A DNA stretch of 64,000 bases, from NCBI RefSeq assembly GCF_900168325.1, contig NZ_FVZE01000008.1, positions 1 to 64,000 on the forward strand, given 5' to 3'. Within the stretch, counting starts at the first letter, position 1; the number at the start of each line of letters is the position of its first letter. Below are positions 8,310 to 18,101 of the stretch, piece by piece. This stretch comes from Novosphingobium mathurense. GTDB lineage: Bacteria; Pseudomonadota; Alphaproteobacteria; Sphingomonadales; Sphingomonadaceae. The notes under the pieces are model-generated. The model was not told the origin of the DNA and did no database searches. It was given only the letters and a program-made list of their open reading frames with translations. A program made the position numbers and the translations under genes.

Positions 8310-9299
8310 ATGCAGCTGAACCGCGAGGCGTTGACCCACGCCTATCGGCAAATGAAGCTGATCCGCGAATTCGAGGAACGTCTCCATGAGGAGATCCAGA
8401 CCGGTGAGATCGCCGGTTTCACGCACCTCTATTGCGGTCAGGAAGCCGTTGCCGTGGGCGTTTGCGAGCATCTGACTGCCGCTGACAAGATCGTTTCGAC
8501 CCACCGCGGCCATGGCCACTGCCTTGCCAAGGGTTGCGACGTCGACGGGATGATGAAGGAAATCTGGGGCAGCCAGGAAGGCCTTTGCAACGGCAAGGGC
8601 GGTTCGATGCACATTGCCGACATAGACAAGGGTATGCTCGGCGCAAACGGCATCGTCGGCGGCGGTGCGCCGATCGCGGTGGGCGCGGCGCTTTCCAACA
8701 AGATCGACGGGCCGGACGAGGACGGCAAGCTGGCCGTCGCCATCACCTTCTCGGGTGACGGCGCCTGCAACCAGGGCACCACGTTCGAGGCGATGAACCT
8801 GGCTGTCGTCACCAAGGCTCCGGCGATCTTCGTCTTCGAGAACAACCACTATTCCGAGCACACCGGTGTCGACTATGCGGTGGGCACGAACAACGACATC
8901 GCCAGTCGCGCCGAAGCCTTCGGCATGAAGGTCTGGCGCGGTGACGGCACCGATTTCTTCTCGGTCCACGACACCATGCGTGAAGTTCTCGACTACGTGC
9001 GTACGCCCGGCAACGGCCCGGCCGCGGTCGAGTTCGATACCGAGCGCTTCTTCGGCCACTTCGAAGGCGATCCGCAGCGTTATCGCGGTGAGGGCGAACT
9101 CGATCGCCTGCGCGAGACGCGCGACTGCCTCAAGAAGTTCCGCGCCAGCGTGACCGGCGCCAAGCTGCTCACCGACGAGGACATCGACAAACTCGATGCC
9201 GAGGCGCTCGAAGCCATCGAGAACGCGGTCCAGGCCTCGCGCAATGCGGCGCGGCCCAAGCCCGAAAACGTCCTCGACAACGTCTACATCAGCTACTGA
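8310..9299 (+). CDS. 2-oxoacid dehydrogenase (pyruvate/acetoin type) E1 component, alpha subunit
   Basis: 329 aa, ATG 8310 after GAGAGGAAG. The thiamine-diphosphate motif is GDGACNQG followed about 25 residues later by FENNHY. THRGHGHCLAKG and CNGKGGSMHI are typical of PDH/acetoin-dehydrogenase E1alpha. It forms an alpha2beta2 E1 with the next gene and decarboxylates a 2-oxoacid, or cleaves acetoin in AcoA-type enzymes. Its place inside a catabolic operon, without E3, argues against the housekeeping pyruvate dehydrogenase. Confidence 0.9.
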   Translation: MQLNREALTHAYRQMKLIREFEERLHEEIQTGEIAGFTHLYCGQEAVAVGVCEHLTAADKIVSTHRGHGHCLAKGCDVDGMMKEIWGSQEGLCNGKGGSMHIADIDKGMLGANGIVGGGAPIAVGAALSNKIDGPDEDGKLAVAITFSGDGACNQGTTFEAMNLAVVTKAPAIFVFENNHYSEHTGVDYAVGTNNDIASRAEAFGMKVWRGDGTDFFSVHDTMREVLDYVRTPGNGPAAVEFDTERFFGHFEGDPQRYRGEGELDRLRETRDCLKKFRASVTGAKLLTDEDIDKLDAEALEAIENAVQASRNAARPKPENVLDNVYISY

Positions 9300-9316
9300 A
9301 CGGCGGGAGCGAAACC

Positions 9317-10330
9317 ATGGCAAAAATGATGTATCGCGACGCCATTCGCAACACGATCTTCCAGGAAATGCAGCGTGACGAGCGCGTCGTCGTCCTTGGC
9401 GAAGACGTCGTGGGCGGCATGGGAACGGCCGGGGGGCCCGAGGCCATCGGCGGCATCTGGTCGACCTCGACCGGTCTTTACGACGCCTTTGGCCCTGACC
9501 GTGTGATCGACACACCGATTTCGGAAAGCGCGATCATGGGCGCTGCGGGCGGTCTTGCGCTTGCCGGCAAGCGCCCGGTGGCGGAAATCATGTTCGCCGA
9601 CTTCATCGGCGTTTGCATGGACCAGCTCTGGAACCAGATCGCCAAGTTCCGCTACATGTTCGGCGGCAAGTCGGTTTGCCCGGCGGTGATCCGCATGCCG
9701 TGCGGCGCGGGCTACAACGCTGCGGCCCAGCACAGCCAGATGATCAGCCAGTTCGTTACCAACATGCCGGGCATCAAGGTGGTCATGCCGGCCACCCCGG
9801 CCGATGCCTGCGGCCTGCTGCGCCAGGCGATCCGCGATGACGACCCGGTCGTCTTCCTCGAGCACAAGTTCCTGTACGGCCTGTCCGGCGAAGTGCCGGA
9901 CGATCCGGACTACGTCGTGCCCTTCGGCCACGCGCGCCTTGCCCGTGCCGGTGAGGACGTGACGATTGTCGCTTCGGGCATGATGGTGGGCTATGCCGAG
10001 ACGGCGGCCGACGATCTGGCCCAGGACGGCATCGGCTGCGATGTCGTCGACCTGCGCACGACCTCGCCGCTCGACGAGGAAGCGATCCTCGATTCCGTCG
10101 AAGTGACCGGCCGTCTCGTCATCGTCGACGAAGCGCCGCCGCGATGCTCGCTGGCGACCGACATTTCCGCGCTTGTTGCGCAGAAGGCGTTCGCCAGCCT
10201 GAAGGCTCCGATCGAAATGGTTACCCCGCCGCACACGCCCGTTCCGTTCGCTCGCGAACTGGAGAGCGCTTACCTGCCGAGCCCTGCAAAGGTCGCGGCC
10301 GCTGTGCGTAAGACCCTGGAATATCGCTGA
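9317..10330 (+). CDS. 2-oxoacid dehydrogenase (pyruvate/acetoin type) E1 component, beta subunit
   Basis: 337 aa, preceded by GGCGGGAGCG. It shows the transketolase pyrimidine-binding domain first (VVVLGEDVVGGMGTAGG, DTPISESAIMGAAGG) and the C-terminal transketolase domain after (VDLRTTSPLDEEAIL, VDEAPPRCS). It starts 17 bases after the alpha subunit stop and 13 bases before the E2 gene, a standard E1alpha-E1beta-E2 order. Confidence 0.92.
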   Translation: MAKMMYRDAIRNTIFQEMQRDERVVVLGEDVVGGMGTAGGPEAIGGIWSTSTGLYDAFGPDRVIDTPISESAIMGAAGGLALAGKRPVAEIMFADFIGVCMDQLWNQIAKFRYMFGGKSVCPAVIRMPCGAGYNAAAQHSQMISQFVTNMPGIKVVMPATPADACGLLRQAIRDDDPVVFLEHKFLYGLSGEVPDDPDYVVPFGHARLARAGEDVTIVASGMMVGYAETAADDLAQDGIGCDVVDLRTTSPLDEEAILDSVEVTGRLVIVDEAPPRCSLATDISALVAQKAFASLKAPIEMVTPPHTPVPFARELESAYLPSPAKVAAAVRKTLEYR

Positions 10331-10343
10331 GGAGGGCGCACCC

Positions 10344-11786
10344 ATGAGTAGAATTCGCGCCTTCACGATGCCCAAGTGGGGCATCGAAATGACCGAAGGA
10401 ACCATCGCCGAGTGGATGGTGAAGGAAGGCGACAGCTTCAAGCGCGGCCAGACGCTGTGCCTGATCGAAACCGCCAAGATCACCAACGAGGTCGATGCCG
10501 AATATGACGCCACCGTGCGCCGCATCATCGTTCAGGGCGGCGGCGAGGCGGAGCCTGTCGGTGCGCTGCTGGCCGTCTTCGACGACGGCAGCAATTCCGA
10601 TGCCGACATCGAAGCCTTCATCGCCGGCTTCAAGCCGGCCGAGGGCGGCATCGCCGAAGGAGCGTCGAAGGCCAAGTCCGCTGCAAGCGAACCGGCGAAA
10701 GTCGCGCCTGTGGCGGCAGAACCGGAAAAGAAGCGGATCAAGATCGACACCAATCGCCCTATCAGCCCCGAGGCTTTGCGCCTTGCGGAGGAAGAAGGCG
10801 TCGACATTGCCGTGATCGAAGGTTCGGGCCGGGGCGGACGCATCACCCATCAGGACGTCGTCAAGGCGCTGCGCGGGACGGCTACGCCCATGCTCAAGGG
10901 GCCGGTGGCGGTTCAGGAGGACGACCTCAAGGTCTTCGCCTCGCCGCTTGCGCGCCGGATCGCTGCGCTCAACGGCATCTCGCTTTCGGGCGTGACCGGC
11001 TCGGGTGCCCGCGGACGCATCTCCAAGGCCGACGTGCTGGCGCTGGTGCCCAAGCCCTCCACCGGTGCGGCGGTGGGAACGCCCGAGTTCGTGGCCGGTG
11101 AGAACCGCCCCGAAGTCGTGCCCTTCGATCGCATCCGCAAGGTGGTCGCCCAGCGGCTCACCGCCGCCAAGCAGGAGATCCCGCATTTCTACCTGCGCAT
11201 GTCGGCCCGTGCAGACAGGCTCATCGAGATGCGCAAGACGGCCAACCTCCTGCTGGGGTGCAAGGCTTCGGTCAACGACTGGATCGTCAAGGCTTCGGCC
11301 ATGGCGCTGGCCCGGCATCCGGACGTCAACGTCCAGGTCCACGGCACCGAGATCTATCGCTTCCCGCATGCCGACGTCTCGATGGCAGTGGCGAGCCCCA
11401 AGGGCCTCGTCACTCCGGTCGTGCGTCAGGCGAACCTCATGCGCATCGACCAGCTCGCGGCTGAAACCCGCCGTCTGATCGACAAGGCGCAGGCGGGTCG
11501 GCTGGGCATGGAGGACATGGAAGGGGGCACTTTCTCCGTCTCCAATCTGGGCATGTTCGGGATCGAGAATTTCGATGCCATCATAAATCCGCCGCAGGGT
11601 GCGATCCTGGCCGTCGGCGCCGCTTCGCGCCAACCGGTCGAGACCGAGACGGGTGGCGTCGCATTCGAGACCCGCATTTCCTTCACGCTCTCGGTCGACC
11701 ATCGGGCCATCGACGGCGCGGCGGGGGCGCAGTTCCTGCAGACGCTCAAGAGCCTCATCGAAGAGCCGGAAGGCATCGTCGCCTGA
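10344..11786 (+). CDS. dihydrolipoamide acyltransferase (E2) with one lipoyl and two peripheral-subunit-binding domains
   Basis: 480 aa. Residues about 5-78 are a biotinyl/lipoyl domain with the target lysine in ETAKITNEV (ETDK is usual). Two peripheral-subunit-binding domains follow, near residues 133-173 (ISPEALRLAEEEGVDI) and 195-232 (SPLARRIAALNGISL). The catalytic domain ends with DHRAIDGA, carrying the active-site His and Asp. It transfers the acyl group made by the E1 pair to CoA. Two binding domains in one E2 is less common than one. No lpd (E3) gene is in the window, so E3 is probably shared with other complexes. Confidence 0.92.
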   Translation: MSRIRAFTMPKWGIEMTEGTIAEWMVKEGDSFKRGQTLCLIETAKITNEVDAEYDATVRRIIVQGGGEAEPVGALLAVFDDGSNSDADIEAFIAGFKPAEGGIAEGASKAKSAASEPAKVAPVAAEPEKKRIKIDTNRPISPEALRLAEEEGVDIAVIEGSGRGGRITHQDVVKALRGTATPMLKGPVAVQEDDLKVFASPLARRIAALNGISLSGVTGSGARGRISKADVLALVPKPSTGAAVGTPEFVAGENRPEVVPFDRIRKVVAQRLTAAKQEIPHFYLRMSARADRLIEMRKTANLLLGCKASVNDWIVKASAMALARHPDVNVQVHGTEIYRFPHADVSMAVASPKGLVTPVVRQANLMRIDQLAAETRRLIDKAQAGRLGMEDMEGGTFSVSNLGMFGIENFDAIINPPQGAILAVGAASRQPVETETGGVAFETRISFTLSVDHRAIDGAAGAQFLQTLKSLIEEPEGIVA

Positions 11787-11797
11787 AAGGAAAGACC

Positions 11798-12343
11798 ATG
11801 ACCAGTTCGGTTACGCCGGGGCCGCTCAAGAAGCTGGGTGACGTTATCCAGCTTGCCTATTTCCCGACCGATTGGGACGAGGCGATGAAATACTGGATCG
11901 AGACCGTCGGTGTCGGGCCGTTTTTCGTGCTCAACGATGTCCGTCTGGGCGAGATGAAGTACAAGGGTGAACCTACCGATGCCGTTTTCACGATGGCGAT
12001 CGGATACTGGGGCGATATCCAGATCGAACTGATCAAGACGGACAGCGATGCGCCTTCGCTCTACGCGGGGGAGTACGCCGTTCGCGATCGCCTTCACCAC
12101 GTCTGCGTCTTCGTCGACGATATCCAGGAGGCGCGCAGGGCCTGCGCCGAGGCGGGGGCACAGGTCATCGTCGAAGGCAAGGTCGGCGAGGACGGTGAAG
12201 TGATCTACGTCGACCCCGGAAAGGGGCCGGGCTATATTATCGAATACCTTCAGCCCCTTTCGGGTACGGAAGGCCTGTTCCAGATGATGAAGGATGCCGC
12301 CCGGGACTGGGACGGCTCCGATCCGATCAGGGTGCTGCAGTAA
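11798..12343 (+). CDS. VOC (glyoxalase/epimerase superfamily) protein
   Basis: 181 aa. Two beta-alpha-beta-beta-beta modules of the vicinal-oxygen-chelate fold are visible, starting VIQLAYFPTDWDEAM and DRLHHVCVFVDDIQEA, with a late Glu in YIIEYLQP. The usual first metal-ligand His is Gln here. Family members include epimerases, isomerases and extradiol dioxygenases, so the reaction cannot be named. It follows E2 by 11 bases and its stop overlaps the next start (TAATG), so it belongs to the operon. Confidence 0.82.
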   Translation: MTSSVTPGPLKKLGDVIQLAYFPTDWDEAMKYWIETVGVGPFFVLNDVRLGEMKYKGEPTDAVFTMAIGYWGDIQIELIKTDSDAPSLYAGEYAVRDRLHHVCVFVDDIQEARRACAEAGAQVIVEGKVGEDGEVIYVDPGKGPGYIIEYLQPLSGTEGLFQMMKDAARDWDGSDPIRVLQ

Positions 12344-13554
12344 TGACCGAAATTTCCCGATATGCCCTCGACATGGCTGCCAAGGTGGAAGCCTTCGTGC
12401 GCGATGTCATCGTTCCTTACGAGAAGGACGCGCGCCGCGACCACCATGGCGCTCCGACCGACGAACTCGTGATGGAAATGCGCGAGAAGGCGCGGGCGGC
12501 CGGGGTGCTGACGCCCCACATCAAGGCAGACGGCTCGCACCTGACCCAGCGCGAGACGGCCGTCGTTCTGATCAAGTCCGGCCTTTCGCCGCTCGGCCCG
12601 CTGGCGTGCAACACGATGGCCCCGGACGAGGGCAACATGTACCTGATCGGCCACGTCGGTTCGCCCGAGCTGAAGGAACGCTTCCTCAAGCCTCTCGTCG
12701 ACGGATCGGGCAGATCGGCCTTCTTCATGACCGAACCGGCTGAATGGGGCGGTGCGGGCTCCGATCCCTCGATGATGAAGACGACCTGCCGCAAGGATGG
12801 CAATCACTGGATCGTCAATGGCCGCAAGACCTTCATCACCGGTGCGCAGGGCGCGAAGGTCGGCATCGTCATGGCCGCCTCGGCGGAAGAGGATACCAAG
12901 GGCGGCGCCTGCATGTTCCTCGTCGATCTTCCCGATCCGGCGATCGTGATCGACGAAGTACCCAACACGATCGACACCTCGATGCCAGGCGGCCACGCGA
13001 CGCTGACGATCAAGGACATGCGCATCCCGGCCGACCAGATGCTCGGCCTGCCGGGCGAAGGCTTCAAGTATGCCCAGATCCGCCTGTCGCCGGCCCGCCT
13101 GTCGCACTGCATGCGCTGGCTTGGCTGCTGCATCCGGGCGCATGAAATCGCGACCGACTATGCCTGCCGCCGCGAGGCGTTCAGCAAGACGCTGATCGAC
13201 CACGAAGGCGTGGGCTTCATGCTGGCCGAGAACAAGATCCTCATCCAGCAGTGCGAACTGATGATCGACTGGTGCGCCAGCGTGTTGGACACCGGCTCGC
13301 TGGGGACGGTGGAAAGCTCGATGGCCAAGGTCTCCGTGTCCGAGGCCCTGATGAAGATCGCCGACAATTGCATTCAGGTGATGGGCGGAACCGGCGTGAC
13401 CGAACGCACCATCGTCGAGCAGGTCTTCCGCGAGGTGCGCGCTTTCCGCATTTATGATGGCCCAACCGAGGTCCACAAGTGGTCGCTGGCGAAGAAGATC
13501 AAGCGCGATTGGCGCAAGGCCCAGGAGGCAGCGAAGGAAGCGGCAGGCGCATGA
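12343..13554 (+). CDS. acyl-CoA dehydrogenase-like enzyme, ACAD10/11 or LvaC type
   Basis: 403 aa. FFMTEPAEWGGAGSDPSMM and TFITGAQGAKVGI are family motifs. The position of the classical catalytic Glu (YEGT in medium-chain enzymes) reads YDGPTEVHKWSLA, as in ACAD10/11-like proteins (DGPDEVH). In that subfamily, and in Pseudomonas LvaC, the enzyme does not desaturate a simple acyl-CoA; it helps convert a 4-phosphoacyl-CoA to a 3-hydroxyacyl-CoA. The next gene, overlapping by ATGA, encodes an APH-like kinase that would supply the phosphorylated substrate. Subfamily placement is by motif and context, not by alignment. Confidence 0.85.
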   Translation: MTEISRYALDMAAKVEAFVRDVIVPYEKDARRDHHGAPTDELVMEMREKARAAGVLTPHIKADGSHLTQRETAVVLIKSGLSPLGPLACNTMAPDEGNMYLIGHVGSPELKERFLKPLVDGSGRSAFFMTEPAEWGGAGSDPSMMKTTCRKDGNHWIVNGRKTFITGAQGAKVGIVMAASAEEDTKGGACMFLVDLPDPAIVIDEVPNTIDTSMPGGHATLTIKDMRIPADQMLGLPGEGFKYAQIRLSPARLSHCMRWLGCCIRAHEIATDYACRREAFSKTLIDHEGVGFMLAENKILIQQCELMIDWCASVLDTGSLGTVESSMAKVSVSEALMKIADNCIQVMGGTGVTERTIVEQVFREVRAFRIYDGPTEVHKWSLAKKIKRDWRKAQEAAKEAAGA

Positions 13555-14621
13555 CCGACGTCGTCGAAGCCAACACCGGAACGACCGCGGTTCGCGAAGG
13601 CTATGCCTTCGACGAAGCCTCGCTGACCAAGTGGCTGGAGGCCAATGTGGAGGGCTTCGAAGGTCCTCTGACGGTCGAACAGTTCAAGGGCGGGCAGTCG
13701 AACCCGACCTACAAGCTGGTGACGCCGTCGCGCAGTTACGTCCTGCGGCGCAAGCCGCCGGGCAAGCTGCTCAAGGGCGCCCATGCGGTGGAGCGCGAGG
13801 CCAAGGTGCTGTCGGCGCTGCACGGCGCGGGCTTCCCGGTCGCCAGGGTCTATGGCCTGTGCACCGATGACGATGTCATCGGGACATGGTTCTACGTCAT
13901 GGAGATGGTCGAAGGGCGGATCTTCTGGGATGCGACCGTGCCGGGCGTCTCCAACGAGGAGCGCGCGGCGCTCTACGATGCGATGAACGCAACCATCGCG
14001 CAACTGCATTCCTTCGACCCTGAGGCAATCGGCCTTGGCGATTATGGCAAGCCGGGCAACTACTTCGCCCGCCAGGTCGGTCGCTGGTCGAAGCAGTACC
14101 GCGAGGACGAGGCCGCCGGCCGCGACGAGAACATGGACGCGGTGATCGACTGGCTCGAGGCGAACATGCCCGAGGACGACGGCGCATCGAGCGTGATCCA
14201 CGGCGACTTTCGCATCGACAACATGATCTTCCATCCAACCGAGCCACGGGTTCTGGCCGTGCTGGACTGGGAACTGTCGACACTGGGCCATCCGCTGGCC
14301 GACTTCGCCTATCATGCGATGATGTACCACATGCCGCCGCATATCGTGGCCGGGCTTGCCGGTGCCGACATCGCCGCCCTGGGCATTCCCGGCGAGAAAG
14401 ACTACGTCGCGGCCTATTGCCGGCGCACCGGGCGCAAGGACATGCCGGGGTATCGCTACTGCATGGCCTTCAACTTCTTCCGTCTCGCCGCGATCTTCCA
14501 CGGCATCAAGGGACGGGTGATCCGCGGGACCGCGTCCAACGCGCAGGCGAAGGACCGGGCAGAGGCATTTCCCGAACTGGCGCGACTGGCGCGGCAGGCG
14601 ACCCGCGGGGAACTGGGCTGA
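13551..14621 (+). CDS. APH-like phosphotransferase, probable 4-hydroxyacyl-CoA kinase (LvaA/ACAD10-11 kinase type)
   Basis: 356 aa. The kinase fold shows FKGGQSNPTYKL (nucleotide loop), YVLRRKPPGKLL (lysine), the catalytic VIHGDFRIDNMIFH and the metal-binding LAVLDWELSTLGHPLAD. This is the pattern of the ACAD10/11-associated branch of the aminoglycoside-phosphotransferase superfamily, which phosphorylates the 4-hydroxyl of hydroxyacyl-CoA (LvaA in levulinate catabolism). It overlaps the dehydrogenase-like gene by four bases and is the last gene of the operon. Resistance to an aminoglycoside is unlikely given this context. Confidence 0.85.
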   Translation: MTDVVEANTGTTAVREGYAFDEASLTKWLEANVEGFEGPLTVEQFKGGQSNPTYKLVTPSRSYVLRRKPPGKLLKGAHAVEREAKVLSALHGAGFPVARVYGLCTDDDVIGTWFYVMEMVEGRIFWDATVPGVSNEERAALYDAMNATIAQLHSFDPEAIGLGDYGKPGNYFARQVGRWSKQYREDEAAGRDENMDAVIDWLEANMPEDDGASSVIHGDFRIDNMIFHPTEPRVLAVLDWELSTLGHPLADFAYHAMMYHMPPHIVAGLAGADIAALGIPGEKDYVAAYCRRTGRKDMPGYRYCMAFNFFRLAAIFHGIKGRVIRGTASNAQAKDRAEAFPELARLARQATRGELG

Positions 14622-14726
14622 CGGGGGAGGGGCGCAATTGCGCCTTACTTCGGGTTTTCTTGACTTTCGCGGGCCATCTGCCTATTCGCCGCCCTTTCCG
14701 ATCCAGTAGATTCTTACGGAGTGCCC

Positions 14727-15071
14727 ATGGCGCGCGTTACTGTCGAAGATTGCGTCGACAAGATTCCCAACCGCTTCGATCTCGTCCTGCTTGCCGCACA
14801 GCGTGCGCGTGAGATCTCGGGTGGTGCGGAGCTGACCGTCGACCGCGACCGTGACAAGAATCCGGTCGTCGCCCTGCGCGAAATCGCAGAGCAGACGGTT
14901 CGTCCTGCCGAGCTCAAGGAAACGCTCATCACCTCGATGCAGCGCGTCCTGCCCGAAGACGATGACGAGATGGATGAAGTCGGCTCGCTCAGCCAGTCGG
15001 CCGAGGCCCTGCGGATCACCGCTTCGGCGCCGACCCGCAACACCTCGATCGGCGGCGATTACGACGGTTGA
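14727..15071 (+). CDS. rpoZ: RNA polymerase omega subunit
   Basis: 114 aa. ATG 14727 is favoured over the GTG at 14721 because GGAG lies six bases before it. The N-terminus [20 protein letters not shown] and the [17 protein letters not shown] segment are typical of omega. It stabilises beta' in RNA polymerase. The C-terminal tail after about residue 75 is acidic and then low-complexity, as is common in alphaproteobacteria. Confidence 0.96.
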   Translation: MARVTVEDCVDKIPNRFDLVLLAAQRAREISGGAELTVDRDRDKNPVVALREIAEQTVRPAELKETLITSMQRVLPEDDDEMDEVGSLSQSAEALRITASAPTRNTSIGGDYDG

Positions 15072-15117
15072 TCGACAAAGGTTGACTGGCAACGGTTGAC
15101 CGGCAAGTCTCTGCGGG

Positions 15118-15933
15118 GTGAGTGGAAAAAAACGTACACTGCCCCGCATCGCCGGCAGCACCAGTGCCAGATCATCCGGGAAGGCGGAGCCTTCCGGTGC
15201 GACTATCGCAATTTACAGTGTCAAGGGCGGCGTAGGTAAGACCACCTTCGCCGCCAATCTTGCGTGGTGCGCGGCAACCCTGTCCGGGCATCGCACGTTG
15301 CTGTGGGATCTCGATGCAGCAGGGGGCTCGGCCTTCCTCTTCGATCTTGAGCCCAAGGGATCGCGCCACGCCGAAGACGTATTCTCCAAGGAAGAATCGC
15401 CCGAGCGGCTGATCCAGCATACCGCCATCGACGGTATCGATATCCTGCCGGCGGACGAAAGCCTGCGCGCGCTCGATACCAAGCTGATCCAGATCGGCAA
15501 GCGCAAGCGCCTCGCCAAGCTGACGGCGCAGCTTGCGGCTGACTACGATCGGATCTTCCTCGATTGCCCTCCGGTGATGAACGAGGTGAGCGCGCAAGTG
15601 GTGCGGGCCGCAGATCTTGTCATCGTGCCGCTGCCGCCTTCACCGTTGTCCTCGCGGGCCTTCGATCTCGTGGTCCAGGAGATCGCGGGCAACACCCGCA
15701 GGCATCCACCGATCCTGCCGGTACTCTCGATGCTCGATCTTCGGCGCAACCTTCATCGGCAGGTGCTGGAGGAGCATCCCAACTGGCCGGCCATTCCCTA
15801 TGCCAGTGTGGTCGAGCAGGGCGCGGTTCGCCGGCAGCCGCTGGGCGCTTTCGCCCCCCAGAGTCCCGCCGCCAGGCAGTTTGCGCTGCTGTGGAATGCG
15901 ATCGAGCGCAAGCTGGCCGAACGCCGCAAATAG
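15118..15933 (+). CDS. ParA/MinD-family ATPase
   Basis: 271 aa from GTG 15118, with only a weak upstream GCGGG as ribosome site, so the start is moderately sure. A basic, Ser-rich N-terminal stretch of about 27 residues precedes the deviant Walker A KGGVGKTT (residues 36-43). DLDAAGGSAFLF and FLDCPPVMNEVSAQ match switch and Walker B regions. Such ATPases position plasmids, chromosomes or protein complexes. No parB-like partner lies next to it, so it is an orphan whose cargo is unknown. It is convergent with ftsH. Confidence 0.88.
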   Translation: MSGKKRTLPRIAGSTSARSSGKAEPSGATIAIYSVKGGVGKTTFAANLAWCAATLSGHRTLLWDLDAAGGSAFLFDLEPKGSRHAEDVFSKEESPERLIQHTAIDGIDILPADESLRALDTKLIQIGKRKRLAKLTAQLAADYDRIFLDCPPVMNEVSAQVVRAADLVIVPLPPSPLSSRAFDLVVQEIAGNTRRHPPILPVLSMLDLRRNLHRQVLEEHPNWPAIPYASVVEQGAVRRQPLGAFAPQSPAARQFALLWNAIERKLAERRK

Positions 15934-15964
15934 GCGGCAGGTCTCCAAGGCACGCAGGCCAAGC

Positions 15965-15998
15965 AAAAGGGGCGGTGAGCATCTCTGCGCGCCGCCCC
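15965..15998 (-). terminator. ftsH terminator (minus strand)
   Basis: Read on the minus strand, GGGGCGG pairs with CCGCCCC and is followed by TTTTGCTT. It lies 46 bases past the ftsH stop and may also stop transcripts of the convergent ParA gene. Confidence 0.7.
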
Positions 15999-16043
15999 CT
16001 CCTGCATTTTCCCGAGGGAAAACCGCGATATCGATCCGTCGGA

Positions 16044-17975
<1,932 letters not shown>

Positions 17976-18101
17976 TGTCGGATAAACCGTCCTTTCGACC
18001 GCCAATGTAAGCGCGGATGGCTGAATCGCAAGTTAGCGAAGCCGTATCGACTGATCGAATCGACAGGTCGTTGGGGGCGATGGCTGCGCCTCGGGTCATC
18101 G

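Noticed and set aside
5726-8311. An 861-aa open frame antisense to the thiolase and acyl-CoA dehydrogenase genes
   Set aside because: It spans several genes with recognised active-site motifs on the other strand and has no ribosome site or domain.
8310-11786. E1/E2 genes as the housekeeping pyruvate dehydrogenase
   Set aside because: They are inside a catabolic operon between acyl-CoA dehydrogenase and VOC genes and lack E3; the 2-oxoacid is left open.
13551-14621. APH-like gene as an aminoglycoside-resistance gene
   Set aside because: The family motif is shared, but coupling to an ACAD10/11-like gene points to acyl-CoA metabolism.
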